A DNA stretch of 21,096 bases from DASYAN01 sp036501345 (GCA_036501345.1 DASYAN010000057.1:1-21096), one strand, 5' to 3'. Numbered from the stretch's first letter, positions 1 through 8,320 are shown. Program-made: numbers and translations. The notes: a model not told the origin generated them from the letters alone.

Positions 1-238
1 CCACCAGTCTAATGACAGCAACTAACCAACTCAATTGGGCCAATAGCATACCCAGTCCAACGATGCCAGTTGTTACCCAGATGCTAGTACCAGTCGCAAT
101 CCCAAGTGCCACAAACACGCCATCGCGCCTTGAATGGGCAATAGAATAACGTATGGTTACGATAAAGTCTGGTCCAGGACTGATGAGAGCAATGATCCAC
201 ACACCTACAAGTGTAAGAAGCTGAGGCAGATACGACAT
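1..238 (-). CDS. LysE/RhtB-family amino-acid exporter, N-terminal part (cut by window edge)
   Basis: The reverse strand from ATG at 238 reads about 79 residues to the window edge with no stop. It begins MSYLPQLLTLVGVWIIALIS, followed by PGPDFIVTIRYSIAHSRRDG and then FVALGIATGTSIW. The PGPDF motif after the first hydrophobic segment, followed by the basic HSRRDG loop and a GxxxGT segment, is the N-terminal signature of the LysE/RhtB family of inner-membrane exporters, which remove amino acids or homoserine-lactone-like compounds. The substrate cannot be told. A clear Shine-Dalgarno GGAGG lies 7 bases before the ATG. The gene is divergent from mtaB, and their promoter elements lie within a few bases of each other. 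The C-terminal two thirds are outside the window. Confidence 0.88.
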   Translation of the reverse strand, partial: MSYLPQLLTLVGVWIIALISPGPDFIVTIRYSIAHSRRDGVFVALGIATGTSIWVTTGIVGLGMLLAQLSWLVAVIRLV

Positions 239-277
239 CGATTCCCTCCAAGTTTGATGAGTACTATCCACATCCGC

Positions 278-306
278 AGTATAGCATCTACCCAACAGGA
301 TTGTAA
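278..306 (-). promoter_or_regulatory. Putative sigma70 promoter of the LysE-family gene
   Basis: Reading the minus strand, TTACAA (306-301), a 17-base spacer and TATACT (283-278) sit about 40 bases before the start codon. The -10 is good and the -35 is a half match. The -35 lies only 6 bases from a perfect TATAAT (312-317) on the plus strand that could serve mtaB. The two divergent promoters would therefore compete for polymerase. Confidence 0.45.
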
Positions 307-311
307 TGGGT

Positions 312-317
312 TATAAT
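312..317 (+). promoter_or_regulatory. Putative -10 element for mtaB
   Basis: A perfect TATAAT lies 80 bases upstream of the mtaB ATG. No convincing -35 hexamer stands 16-18 bases before it, so the call rests on the -10 alone. Confidence 0.35.
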
Positions 318-396
318 CAAGCGTGTAGCTCCTAGAAGTGAGATCTAGGGTCTCGCCCTATGCGTCAATAGAAAGCACAAAGTTAGAAGAGAGCAT

Positions 397-1875
397 ATGT
401 TCGGGTATCCAGCAAAGGCAAAAACGTTTGCAGTTACGACATTAGGCTGCAAGGTCAATCAAGCTGACAGTGAATTTATCAGTGAGCAGATGAATGCTGC
501 TGGCTTCGAACAACGTGACTTTAGCGAAGCTGCGGATGTGTATATTGTCAATACGTGTACAGTTACACACCTTGGTGACCGTAGCTCACGCCAGATGATA
601 GCACAGGCCAATCGTCGCCATCCCGATGCTCTGCTGGTTGTTACTGGATGTTACGCCGAGTTAAATCCTCAAGCAGTTGCAGCTCTTCCTGGTGTTGATC
701 TGGTTGTAGGTAATAGTGGCAAAGATAAGCTGATCGAGACAATCGAGGAAAAGATACGAGCGAATACGCCAGCCCAAGGAAATTTGAGTGAACAGGAACT
801 CCCACTCTCTGTAAGTACAACGAGACCTATGCTTCCCGTACTGTCCCTGGATACCCAACATATCGGCAGCGACGGAGCATTAGCATTCCAACAAGCAGAG
901 GATGAACCTCAACCAGATAATCCCTCTCGCCTCTCACCATTCACTGATGCTACTCAGCAGACAGAGCAAGTCAATCGAAGCATTTTCTCGCGCACCCGCG
1001 TCCAGATGAAGGTACAGGATGGCTGCGATAATCGCTGCACTTACTGTATCGTGCCATATGTGCGAGGGAAGTCACGCAGCCGCAGCATCGAATCTATCGT
1101 TGAACATGTTAATCGCAAAGTGCGTGCAGGCTACCAGGAGATAGTGCTGACAGGTATACACCTGGGAGACTATCACCCCGACGGGCAGGAACATTTAGAT
1201 TTGGATGATTTGATCACTGCACTACTGGGCGAAACCGAGATGTCCCGCATCCGCGTCTCATCGTTAGAACCGGAAGACTTTCGCCTGGAATGGCTAGAAT
1301 TGTGGAAGAACCCACGCATGTGCCGTCACTTGCACTTGCCGATGCAGAGTGGCTCAGATGCAATTCTACGTCGCATGGCGCGTCGTTATAATAGTGCACG
1401 CTACCGTGCTATCGTTACCACCGCCAAGAGGCTTGTACCAAGCATTGCTATCAGCACCGACATTATCACAGGCTTCCCCGGCGAAAGCGACGAGGACTTT
1501 GAACAGACCTACCAGATGGCACAAGAACTGGTATTCGCCAAGACGCATGTATTTCGCTTCTCGCCCAGACAAGGCACCGCAGCAGCTCGCATGCATGGGC
1601 AAATCAAAGACGAGGTTAAGAAGGCACGCAGCCAGCGCCTGCTGGACCTGAACGATGAACACAGCCGCCTCTTCCGTCAGCAGTTTCTTGGAGAGACTGT
1701 CGAAGTTCTGATCGAGCAATACAAACATGGCAACTGGGAGGGTCTAACTGACAATTACCTCCATATTGAACTTGAGGATCTCTCTGACCAGACGCAGGAC
1801 TGGCAACATTGTCTGGTCAAAGCACAATTAAACTATCTGGTAGATGATGGTATACGAGGGATCTACATTGGCTAA
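397..1875 (+). CDS. mtaB: tRNA (N6-L-threonylcarbamoyladenosine(37)-C2)-methylthiotransferase MtaB
   Basis: This is a radical-SAM methylthiotransferase that converts t6A37 of ANN-decoding tRNAs to ms2t6A. The N-terminal UPF0004 domain carries the TLGCKVNQADSEF motif, which is specific to the MtaB subgroup, and the three cluster-binding cysteines C18, C54 and C85. The radical-SAM core has the CxxxCxxC motif at C210, C214 and C217 (DGCDNRCTYC). Family-typical STDIITGFPGE and RFSPRQGTAAARM blocks follow, and the C-terminal region fits a TRAM-like RNA-binding domain. At 492 residues it is longer than the usual 430-450, because residues about 125-200 hold a low-complexity linker between the two domains. 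The start at ATG 397 is preceded by a weak purine-rich stretch. The gene appears monocistronic and faces the S9 peptidase gene. Confidence 0.95.
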   Translation: MFGYPAKAKTFAVTTLGCKVNQADSEFISEQMNAAGFEQRDFSEAADVYIVNTCTVTHLGDRSSRQMIAQANRRHPDALLVVTGCYAELNPQAVAALPGVDLVVGNSGKDKLIETIEEKIRANTPAQGNLSEQELPLSVSTTRPMLPVLSLDTQHIGSDGALAFQQAEDEPQPDNPSRLSPFTDATQQTEQVNRSIFSRTRVQMKVQDGCDNRCTYCIVPYVRGKSRSRSIESIVEHVNRKVRAGYQEIVLTGIHLGDYHPDGQEHLDLDDLITALLGETEMSRIRVSSLEPEDFRLEWLELWKNPRMCRHLHLPMQSGSDAILRRMARRYNSARYRAIVTTAKRLVPSIAISTDIITGFPGESDEDFEQTYQMAQELVFAKTHVFRFSPRQGTAAARMHGQIKDEVKKARSQRLLDLNDEHSRLFRQQFLGETVEVLIEQYKHGNWEGLTDNYLHIELEDLSDQTQDWQHCLVKAQLNYLVDDGIRGIYIG

Positions 1876-1879
1876 ACGT

Positions 1880-1895
1880 TGTGCTAATTAGCACA
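1880..1895. repeat. 16-nt perfect palindrome after mtaB
   Basis: TGTGCTAATTAGCACA begins five bases after the mtaB stop codon. A further copy of the half-site TTGTGCT follows immediately (about 1900-1906). It could be a weak terminator stem or a protein site. No T-tract follows. Confidence 0.5.
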
Positions 1896-2055
1896 GAAAT
1901 TGTGCTTTGAGTATCTCTCGCTTTCTCTCCTACAACCAGCGAATTGTGCATGTACACTAAGCTGAACTTAACCAAGTTCGGTACAAACCCTCCCTGATTA
2001 GAATGACATATCCTGATCGAAATGCTTTTTTATAGAAAAATTAGTGCAAAAGGAC

Positions 2056-2094
2056 GCTTGCATCCCATCGCATAAAGAGAGAGGGGATGCAAGC
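2056..2094 (-). terminator. Hairpin terminator between converging mtaB and S9 peptidase genes
   Basis: Arms GCTTGCATCCC (2056-2066) and GGGATGCAAGC (2084-2094) form a perfect 11-bp stem with a 17-base loop, just beyond the 3' end of the S9 peptidase gene. On the minus strand a T-rich run (CCTTTTGCACTAATTTTT) follows. It may also stop mtaB transcripts on the plus strand. Confidence 0.65.
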
Positions 2095-2104
2095 ATTTAT
2101 TATC

Positions 2105-4144
2105 TTAAGATTTCAGGTATTTCGCAAACCAATTTGTAATATGCCGCAGACGCTCCAAACGCATCTTTGGGTGGCCACCACGGGATAGACCGTGACTTTG
2201 CCCTTCAAAAACTACAAGCTGCACGTCACGCTCCATATATTTCAACGCTGCAAAAAGTTGCTGGGCTTGCTCAATATTGCAACGTTGATCTTGCTCACCG
2301 TGTAGCAGCAAGAGTGGCGTGTGTATGTCCTGCACATATGTGATGGGTGACATGTGCAGATATTTGTCCAGATCTTTCCAGGGCAGAGCCTCCATATGAT
2401 CTTCTATGAAGTCCCAGCCAATGTCACTAACACCAAACATGGAAGCCATGTTGCTGACAGAACGATCGGCAATGGCAACCTTAAAGCGGTCAGAGTGGCC
2501 GATGAGCCAATTCACCATGAAGCCACCGTAACTGCCCCCAATGACTCCCAGACGTTGCTCATCGATATAGCCTTGCTTGACTACTTCATCAACACCCCGC
2601 AGAATATCGATTGAAGGCTTTTCTCCCCAGGCCTTACGTACAGCATTGGCAAAATCATAGCCATAACCCACACTCCCACGCGGGTTAGTATAAAAGACGA
2701 CATACCCTTGCGCCGCGAGAAGCTGCATCTCGTGGAAGAAAGCATATCCATACTGCGTATGCGGACCACCATGAATTTCGACAATGAGTGGGTATTTTTT
2801 AGTTGGATCGAAGTTGGGCGGTTTGATAATCCAGCCATCGATTGCCCAGTCATCAGCACCAGCATAGGTAATCAGCTCTGGTGTAGACAATGCCAACTCA
2901 CCAACGAGCTCATCGTTAGCATAAGAAATGCGGCGCATTTCTGCAGACGGTTTGGTAGAATGTACAAAGATTTCCTGGGGATGCACTGGATCAGCAACGA
3001 GCAAAGCCAGCATATTTTTAGACTGATCAATGCTGAAATCACGCACATGGACATCCCCGGGAGTCAACGTTACAGGTTGCTTGCTTGCACTATTGCTAGG
3101 AATAGCATAGAGACGCGTCGATCCACGACGGGATGCCAATACATAAAGCGTTTTGCCATCAGCGGACCAGCCAGGAGCAGGTGCTAGTTGGTCATCTCCC
3201 ACATCACTGTTAGTCAAATCCATAAAGGAACCTTCGAACTCTTGCGAAAGACAGTTTACAGTAGGTTGCTTGGTATTGGCTGAAACAGTATAGAGGTAGA
3301 AATGCTCAGCAGCACGAATTTTAGGAGACGCTATAAAAGCAATCGTTTGGCCATCGGGCGACCAAGAAGGCGAATAGCAGGACTGAGAAGTATCAGTCAG
3401 TTGGCGTAGCACACCCGGCTGGCCATGTTTGAATGAGAGGACATGCACATCATCACCAGGTAAGCTCCAACGATCCTCATTCCTGTTAGAAACAAAAGCA
3501 ATTTGTGTGCCATCGGGCGACCAAGTAGCACTACTATTATCACAATCTCCATTGGTCAGTTGCCGTGGTTCACCACCAGCAACATCAATCAAGAAAAAAT
3601 GCGAACGGCGTTCATGAATAAAACCGGTACCATCCTGCCGATAACAGAGACGATCTATCACACGCACTTTAGGCAATGGTTTACCATCGGGCGCTTCCTC
3701 ATCTGATGGACCAACTTGTGCGCTAAAGAGCAATCGCTTACTATCAGGAGACCAGACTGGAGATGAAGCTCCATGCTCCATAAAGGTTAATTGACGAGCT
3801 TCACCACCATCAGCGGGCATAAGCCAGATTTGCGACTTTCCTTTTCCAATCTTCTTTTGCTTCTTCGGATCAATACCCGTCAAATCACTCTCACGACTAG
3901 ACACAAAAGCCAGCCAGTGCCCATCGGGAGACCAACTTGGACTATTCGCGTTAGCTGGTCCAGTTGTGAAACGCCGCGGCTCACCACCAGAGGTAGGAGC
4001 CACCCAGATCGCTGAACGGTACTCATACTTGTAATTATCAATCGTGGACACAACGTAAGCAACACGTTGCCCATCAGGAGAAATTCGTGGACGGCTCAAG
4101 AATTTGATTGAGTAGAGATCTTCAGTAGTAATAGATCGTATCAT
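2105..4144 (-). CDS. S9-family prolyl oligopeptidase-like serine peptidase
   Basis: This 679-residue protein has the two-part S9 layout. Residues 1 to about 400 form a beta-propeller with repeated PD40/WD40-like units (for example PSWSPDGHWLAFVSSR, PVWSPDSKRLLFSA, ATWSPDGTQIAFVSNR). The C-terminal alpha/beta-hydrolase domain carries the catalytic triad: Ser538 in GGSYGGF, Asp619 in GEQDQRC and His651 in GQSHGLSR. The motif pattern best matches the acylaminoacyl-peptidase/YuxL subgroup, which removes N-terminal residues or cleaves short peptides. No signal peptide is seen, so it is probably cytoplasmic. The ATG at 4144 has a purine-rich GAGAGGGAAG upstream. The gene stands alone between long gaps. 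The exact substrate is unknown. Confidence 0.92.
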   Translation of the reverse strand: MIRSITTEDLYSIKFLSRPRISPDGQRVAYVVSTIDNYKYEYRSAIWVAPTSGGEPRRFTTGPANANSPSWSPDGHWLAFVSSRESDLTGIDPKKQKKIGKGKSQIWLMPADGGEARQLTFMEHGASSPVWSPDSKRLLFSAQVGPSDEEAPDGKPLPKVRVIDRLCYRQDGTGFIHERRSHFFLIDVAGGEPRQLTNGDCDNSSATWSPDGTQIAFVSNRNEDRWSLPGDDVHVLSFKHGQPGVLRQLTDTSQSCYSPSWSPDGQTIAFIASPKIRAAEHFYLYTVSANTKQPTVNCLSQEFEGSFMDLTNSDVGDDQLAPAPGWSADGKTLYVLASRRGSTRLYAIPSNSASKQPVTLTPGDVHVRDFSIDQSKNMLALLVADPVHPQEIFVHSTKPSAEMRRISYANDELVGELALSTPELITYAGADDWAIDGWIIKPPNFDPTKKYPLIVEIHGGPHTQYGYAFFHEMQLLAAQGYVVFYTNPRGSVGYGYDFANAVRKAWGEKPSIDILRGVDEVVKQGYIDEQRLGVIGGSYGGFMVNWLIGHSDRFKVAIADRSVSNMASMFGVSDIGWDFIEDHMEALPWKDLDKYLHMSPITYVQDIHTPLLLLHGEQDQRCNIEQAQQLFAALKYMERDVQLVVFEGQSHGLSRGGHPKMRLERLRHITNWFAKYLKS

Positions 4145-4644
4145 AGGTCGTCTTCCCTCTCAAAAACGAACGCCAGAAAAGAGATTTCCATTAGCTTCAA
4201 CATTTTCTGCTTTATTTGCTTTCCAGAGCAATATTGAGGATCTCCTTCGAAAATCGCTTACTGGTATGCTAATGCCTGCAAATTGTGATTTTCATAAACA
4301 TGTATAACTCATAAGATTGACCAGACTTCCCCTGAAAACAGCAATCCCTGCCATTTTCATTGCGCATACTCCCCTGTACAGCGGCTTTTAGTAAGATTGA
4401 GCTCCCTCTCACCCGTATCAGTATTTTTCAAATCAGATCTGCTCATAAGTACAGTCGATTATTAGTATGATGCGAGTTTGCTATAGCAAATGACTTTGCA
4501 ATGAGAGTTTCAACTTAAAACGCACTTGCGGTAGCCTGCACTAAGTATAGTCAACGAAAGGATGCTTTGTAAACGACAACCCGACGACAACCCAACGACA
4601 TCTAATAGACAAGGACATCTAATAGACAAAATAAAGACCTCTTC
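4145..4644. other. 500-base intergenic region with short repeats and a palindrome
   Basis: No credible gene was found here. The part near 4144 must contain the S9 peptidase promoter, but I see no good -35/-10 pair. A perfect 14-nt palindrome TTTGCTATAGCAAA lies at 4477-4490. Short tandem repeats lie at 4573-4629. No clear terminator for the gene ending at 4645 is visible. Confidence 0.6.
4597..4629. repeat. Tandem 17-bp direct repeat
   Basis: GACATCTAATAGACAA occurs at 4597-4612 and again at 4614-4629, separated by one G. Just upstream, ACGACAACCC is also doubled (about 4573-4594). The repeats lie directly 3' of the acidic-protein gene. They look like slippage products rather than a mobile element. 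Confidence 0.8.
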
Positions 4645-5466
4645 TCAACGTCGACGTCTACTGCGTCGCTCTCTTTCCAGAGCAATATCAAGGGTTTCAT
4701 GCAAACGCTCAAAGTCGTCAACATCAAGCTGTAATTCAACAGCTGGGAGATCTTCCGGCTTGGCACGCCCCTCCTCATACAGTTGCAATACCATGATTAA
4801 TTCAACCTCTAGATCTACCACACCACTCTCAGCCACTGCTAGATCCCGAGTTGTGCCTCCATCCTCATCTTCGTCTTCATCCTCATCGGTACGAGGAATA
4901 AACTCGATATTTGTACGAGCGCACTTGAAACGACCAGTGATCTTCAGAGCATCAGTTGCCATCTCTTCAGCCAGTTCACGAACCACTTCCATCATTTGTA
5001 TAAAAGCGTCTTGCAATTGCTCTAGAGCGTCTTCATCACTCTCGGTATCAACCTCAGCAGTTAATTCACTGGCAGGCTGATTACTGCCAGAACCGGCCTC
5101 TGGCAAACGCTGACGAGCCAGTTCATTAAGCTGCTTGAGCGCCTGAGCAAAAGCGGGAGAGAAGGCACTGCTTTCGCCACGATCAGAGCCTTTTACGGCC
5201 TCTTCACTTTCACCTTCCTCACTACTAAGACCTTTATCATCATCCTCATCATCCTCATCTTGAATATCTAAGCCTAGAGCAGACTCGATCATCAATATCT
5301 GCTGATGCAGCTGTTCAGCTACTTCATGGGTAAAGTAAGCAAACACTCTCGCCTGACGTGACGCAGCAAGCAGTTGAAAGTGAGGCCAGTCGCGGTAGCG
5401 TTCTCGTGTACGCAAATAACGTGTCTCCACTATTCCCAGTGTGTCCAACCGCAGCGAAATCTCCAT
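4645..5466 (-). CDS. Hypothetical strongly acidic protein
   Basis: I do not recognise this 273-residue protein. It starts MEISLRLDTLGIVETRYLRT and shows no signal peptide or membrane segment. The first 60 residues look globular. Two acidic stretches follow: around residues 68-95, with a DEDDEDDDKG core and a Ser/Glu-rich run, and around 190-203 (DEDEDEDEDGG). A helical, Glu-rich region separates them (about 100-175), and the protein ends in a basic cluster RERRSRRRR. This combination of globular head, acidic linkers and basic tail suggests a scaffold or a nucleic-acid- or protein-binding partner, which is inference only. The ATG at 5466 has a strong SD (GGAGG, 4 bases upstream). The overlapping plus-strand reading frame is a shadow of the repetitive codons. 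Confidence 0.8.
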   Translation of the reverse strand: MEISLRLDTLGIVETRYLRTRERYRDWPHFQLLAASRQARVFAYFTHEVAEQLHQQILMIESALGLDIQDEDDEDDDKGLSSEEGESEEAVKGSDRGESSAFSPAFAQALKQLNELARQRLPEAGSGSNQPASELTAEVDTESDEDALEQLQDAFIQMMEVVRELAEEMATDALKITGRFKCARTNIEFIPRTDEDEDEDEDGGTTRDLAVAESGVVDLEVELIMVLQLYEEGRAKPEDLPAVELQLDVDDFERLHETLDIALERERRSRRRR

Positions 5467-5499
5467 GACGCCCTCCTCAAGAAACCGAATACACCAGCT

Positions 5500-5528
5500 A
5501 TTACATCCATCTATGACGCTACCACCAA
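5500..5528 (-). promoter_or_regulatory. Possible promoter of the acidic-protein gene
   Basis: On the minus strand, TTGGTG (5528-5523), a 17-base spacer and TGTAAT (5505-5500) lie about 35 bases before the start codon. The -10 matches five of six consensus positions and the -35 only three. Confidence 0.35.
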
Positions 5529-5760
5529 CTCTTCTTTAAGTCTCTACGGATTTATCTTACAACGAAAACAAGAGCTTGACCGTTTCTCCTGTTACAGGAA
5601 CATATACTCTCCACTATGGATAATGCTCAGAAACACAGTGGACTCTCTCAACAGCAGAAAACCAGAGACACATAGCTCTGTACCATTCTTCTGATCTGTA
5701 TTGCTAGTAGCCAAAGCACTCACACAGCCAAGAGGTGATAGACAGATGCATACGAAAATA

Positions 5761-5799
5761 GCCCGCTTCGATATATGCTAACATCATATCACAACGGGC
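5761..5799 (-). terminator. Two-part hairpin downstream of the dienelactone hydrolase gene
   Basis: GCCCG (5761-5765) pairs with CGGGC (5795-5799), and inside it GATAT (5770-5774) pairs with ATATC (5786-5790). A symmetric 4+4 internal loop separates the two stems. On the minus strand the stem is followed by TATTTTCG. It lies about 53 bases after the hydrolase stop codon. Confidence 0.45.
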
Positions 5800-5851
5800 A
5801 TTAGTTAACACACTACCATGGTCAGTTTCTTTCTCTCATCCCCCGATTTGC

Positions 5852-6613
5852 CTATTTGGTCGTATGAGCAGTAATGAAACGTAAGACACGTTTCCAGGCG
5901 TCAGTCGAAGCGTCAGCATATGCTACGGCACGACGATCAAAGAAACTGTGGGGAGCATCGGGATAGATGACAACATCGTGTTCAATGCCAGTAGTAGACA
6001 GGTTCTGATCAAGTTCATGCACCTGCTCGGTGGGAATACCCTGGTCAGCGCCACCGAAGAGGCCCAGGACTGGATACTTGATCTGCGTAGAACGCTCCAG
6101 AACAGTGCCATTTCCCATATTCCTGCTCAGACCTGCATAGAAAGCAATTAGGCCCGAGAGGCCAAAGTCTTCTGCGCCACTGAGCAGTGACAGGCTGCCC
6201 CCCAGGCAAAAGCCAACAGTGAATGTTGACAAAGCGTGATCACTATCTGAGCGGAGATACTCCAGGGCCGCCTGCACATCAGTAAAGAATGTCTGTAGTT
6301 TTAACTGTTGTACATGGGGCCAGAATTCAAAAGAGTCGTCACGGGCACTTAGACCAGCAGTACGACCGAAATAGTCTATTGTCAGCGCTTTTATACCAAT
6401 CTCAGCAAAACGCAACGCCAGATCTTTATAGAACTGGTGCAATCCACGTACATCGGGATAGATAATGATTTGCGCACCACCTGCATGTTCAGGACGGGCA
6501 ATATAAGCAGCAAAGCGATTACCGTCTGCCGCAGTCAACACAATCTCTTCTCCTCGGGCATTGCCCCCCTGCTCAGGTGGCAGCGGTGGACGGGCATTAT
6601 CGTCATAGCACAT
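5852..6613 (-). CDS. Dienelactone hydrolase family protein
   Basis: This 253-residue alpha/beta hydrolase fits the DLH family (dienelactone hydrolase and relatives acting on lactones and esters). The triad is visible: nucleophile Cys136 in GFCLGGS, Asp190 in GGADQGIP and His222 in APHSFFD. The DVRGLHQFYKDLALRFAE block (54-71) corresponds to the region after strand beta3 and contributes to the oxyanion and entry side. The first 20 residues are a polar, Pro-rich extension beginning MCYDDNARPPLPP, common in the so-called carboxymethylenebutenolidase homologues. There is no signal peptide, so it is cytosolic. An AGGAG lies 11 bases before the ATG, slightly far. No aromatic-degradation genes are nearby, so the natural substrate cannot be inferred. 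Confidence 0.9.
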   Translation of the reverse strand: MCYDDNARPPLPPEQGGNARGEEIVLTAADGNRFAAYIARPEHAGGAQIIIYPDVRGLHQFYKDLALRFAEIGIKALTIDYFGRTAGLSARDDSFEFWPHVQQLKLQTFFTDVQAALEYLRSDSDHALSTFTVGFCLGGSLSLLSGAEDFGLSGLIAFYAGLSRNMGNGTVLERSTQIKYPVLGLFGGADQGIPTEQVHELDQNLSTTGIEHDVVIYPDAPHSFFDRRAVAYADASTDAWKRVLRFITAHTTK

Positions 6614-6677
6614 ACGCTCTTATACTCCTCACATTTACGAGATTAGAATGAGCTATCTTGTTGTTCATTCCCATCAT

Positions 6678-6706
6678 AGTATATCCTCTAGAAGGCAATA
6701 CAGCAA
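6678..6706 (-). promoter_or_regulatory. Sigma70-type promoter of the dienelactone hydrolase gene
   Basis: On the minus strand, TTGCTG (6706-6701), a 17-base spacer and TATACT (6683-6678) are followed about 65 bases later by the start codon. Confidence 0.6.
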
Positions 6707-6810
6707 AGTCTCGCCAACCGCCGGAAAATAGAGGCAATCAATCCTCACTCGCGTAGACCGAGCCCCAGAACGCTTCACTTACCAAACTGCCTTCCTGCTG
6801 AGAATTGGGT

Positions 6811-6839
6811 TTGCCCAAAGTACTGTAGACGTGTACAAT
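6811..6839 (+). promoter_or_regulatory. Sigma70-type promoter upstream of yqeY
   Basis: TTGCCC (6811-6816), a 17-base spacer and TACAAT (6834-6839) form a good promoter, implying a leader of about 105 bases. A small inverted repeat (TTGGG 6805-6809, CCCAA 6814-6818) covers the -35 and could be an operator. Confidence 0.6.
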
Positions 6840-6950
6840 AGCAGCAGTCTTAGTCGTGTCTCTAAGAGATTAGCTTTCGAGGGACTCGTAAGGCTACAAA
6901 ATAGATACTAATCTTAGAACTTCCATGACTATAAGAATAGGAGTATTTTT

Positions 6951-7430
6951 ATGGCTGAAGCACGCGCAGAATTACCAATAGAGCAACAATTGCGAAAAGA
7001 CATTCAGGAGGCACAACGTGCCCGTGATCAGGTGAAACTCGACACCCTACGAATGACATTGGGAGCTATTCATAACCTTGAAGTTGCACGTACTGATCGT
7101 AAAAATCGAGAGTATGGACAACCACTGACTGAAGCTGATGCTTTAAAGGTATTAGAGCAGGAAGTAAAGAAGCGCAGCCAAGCTATTCCGATGTATCAGC
7201 AAGGTGGGCGAAATGACTTGGCCGATAAGGAGCAGAGGGAACTGGATATTATTCAGGAATATCTGCAAGCTTCACAGCTTAGTGACAACGAGCTACGTGC
7301 CATTGTTGCTACTTTGGTAGCTCAGCATGGAAAGGAGTTCAGGCAAGTCATGCCTCTGGCAGTGAAAGAGACAAAGGGGCGAGCCGAAGGGGCACGTGTT
7401 CAACGCATTGTAAAAGAGCTAACGCAGTAA
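6951..7430 (+). CDS. yqeY: GatB/YqeY domain-containing protein
   Basis: This 159-residue protein corresponds to a free-standing YqeY domain, the same helical fold that forms the C-terminal tRNA-binding tail of GatB in Asp-tRNA(Asn)/Glu-tRNA(Gln) amidotransferase. Family landmarks include the opening IEQQLRKDIQEAQRARDQVK, LDTLRMTLGAIHNLEV, the Lys-rich VKKRSQAIPMYQQGGR segment, EQRELDIIQEYLP-like sequence (here LQ) and the closing VKETKGRAEGARVQRIVKELT. The length is close to the usual 145-155. The ATG has AGGAG seven bases upstream. No gatA or gatC is near. Stand-alone YqeY proteins probably bind tRNA, but their role is poorly defined. Confidence 0.92.
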   Translation: MAEARAELPIEQQLRKDIQEAQRARDQVKLDTLRMTLGAIHNLEVARTDRKNREYGQPLTEADALKVLEQEVKKRSQAIPMYQQGGRNDLADKEQRELDIIQEYLQASQLSDNELRAIVATLVAQHGKEFRQVMPLAVKETKGRAEGARVQRIVKELTQ

Positions 7431-7436
7431 ATAGTT

Positions 7437-7468
7437 AGGCACGTTCCTGCATTGCCAGGAACGTGCCT
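7437..7468. terminator. Bidirectional hairpin terminator between yqeY and the DedA gene
   Basis: AGGCACGTTCCTG (7437-7449) and CAGGAACGTGCCT (7456-7468) form a perfect 13-bp stem with a 6-base loop, seven bases after the yqeY stop codon. The converging DedA gene ends 43 bases further on. Only a weak T-rich stretch follows. Confidence 0.75.
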
Positions 7469-7510
7469 GATTGCTCACTTTTGCGTTGACAACATAGTAG
7501 CGCAAGAATA

Positions 7511-8320
7511 TTATCGTCCAACCGGAGGACGAGGAGACTGTGCCTGATAGAATTGTTGAGGTTGATTACCATGGACAGCACCGGACACACCCGCTCCTGA
7601 CTGAGATTGCGAGAACTGGTCCCCTATCTGCGCGGAAACTTGCTGTGTATCAACATCGGCCAGTGCATGAATAGCACGCGCTTTACGATCATTACGAATA
7701 TGACGCCAGATGTAAAGTGCTACCAGGATCACTAATACAATTAGTATAACAACATCCAGACCATGCAAAATTGATCCCAGTTTACTTACCTGATTGCCAA
7801 GCGCAAAACCAGCATAGGCAAGAACAAAGCACCAGGGCAATGAACCCAGGAACGAATAGATACAAAAGCGTATAAATGGCATTTTGGCAATGCCAGCTGG
7901 TAAGGAAATATATGTACGTACGACAGGGAGTAAGCGCGAGAAGAAAGCTGTTACACTACCCCAGCGCTGAAAAAATGCATCGGCCTTATCAGCATCATGT
8001 TGTGAAATGAGCACATAGCGCCCATATTTCAACATGAGTGGACGCCCTCCTTTGTAACCAATCCCATAGGCCACTATTGACCCAATCAGACAACCAATAG
8101 CTCCTGAAAGAGCAACTAGGAAAATGGCAAGCAAAGGATTCATACCTTGCAAAATAGTTCCTCGAGCGATCATAATACCAGCTAGAGGCATCACAATTTC
8201 ACTGGGGAGAGGAATACAACAACTTTCAATAGCCATTGCTAGCACGATACCGAATAAACCTGTCATGGCATAGAGATTAGTAATCAATTGTGTCAGAGAG
8301 TCAGTTAAATGCGATAACAC
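7511..8320 (-). CDS. DedA family membrane protein
   Basis: This is a polytopic inner-membrane protein of the DedA (SNARE-associated/VTT) family, whose better-known members recycle undecaprenyl phosphate or other lipids across the membrane and support proton-driven homeostasis. Visible landmarks are the re-entrant motif ESCCIPLPSEIVMPLAG (residues about 32-48), a Gly-rich segment IGCLIGSIVAYGIGYKGG, and the conserved FFSRLLPVVRTYISLPAGIAKM motif with its two arginines. Two more hydrophobic segments follow. The last 60 residues are a Gln/Ser/Pro-rich tail absent from typical members of about 200-220 residues. The start is GTG at 8320, chosen because GGAGG lies exactly seven bases upstream. The gene may share a transcript with the gene at 8476-9582. 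Confidence 0.9.
   Translation of the reverse strand: MLSHLTDSLTQLITNLYAMTGLFGIVLAMAIESCCIPLPSEIVMPLAGIMIARGTILQGMNPLLAIFLVALSGAIGCLIGSIVAYGIGYKGGRPLMLKYGRYVLISQHDADKADAFFQRWGSVTAFFSRLLPVVRTYISLPAGIAKMPFIRFCIYSFLGSLPWCFVLAYAGFALGNQVSKLGSILHGLDVVILIVLVILVALYIWRHIRNDRKARAIHALADVDTQQVSAQIGDQFSQSQSGAGVSGAVHGNQPQQFYQAQSPRPPVGR

Larger units (their letters stand above)
5467..5851. other. 385-base intergenic region without a gene
   Basis: This stretch lies between two same-direction genes. Apart from the weak promoter at its left end and the hairpin at 5761-5799 I see no gene, RNA gene or repeat. The plus-strand open frame here has no RBS or recognisable protein. Confidence 0.6.
6614..6950. other. 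337-base divergent promoter region
   Basis: This region separates the divergent hydrolase and yqeY genes. It holds one good promoter facing each way (listed separately) and otherwise nothing I can name. Confidence 0.6.

Noticed and set aside
4562..5080. 172-codon plus-strand frame rich in Ser/Arg
   Set aside because: It is the antisense shadow of the acidic protein gene. Its composition follows from Asp/Glu codons read in reverse, and it has no RBS.
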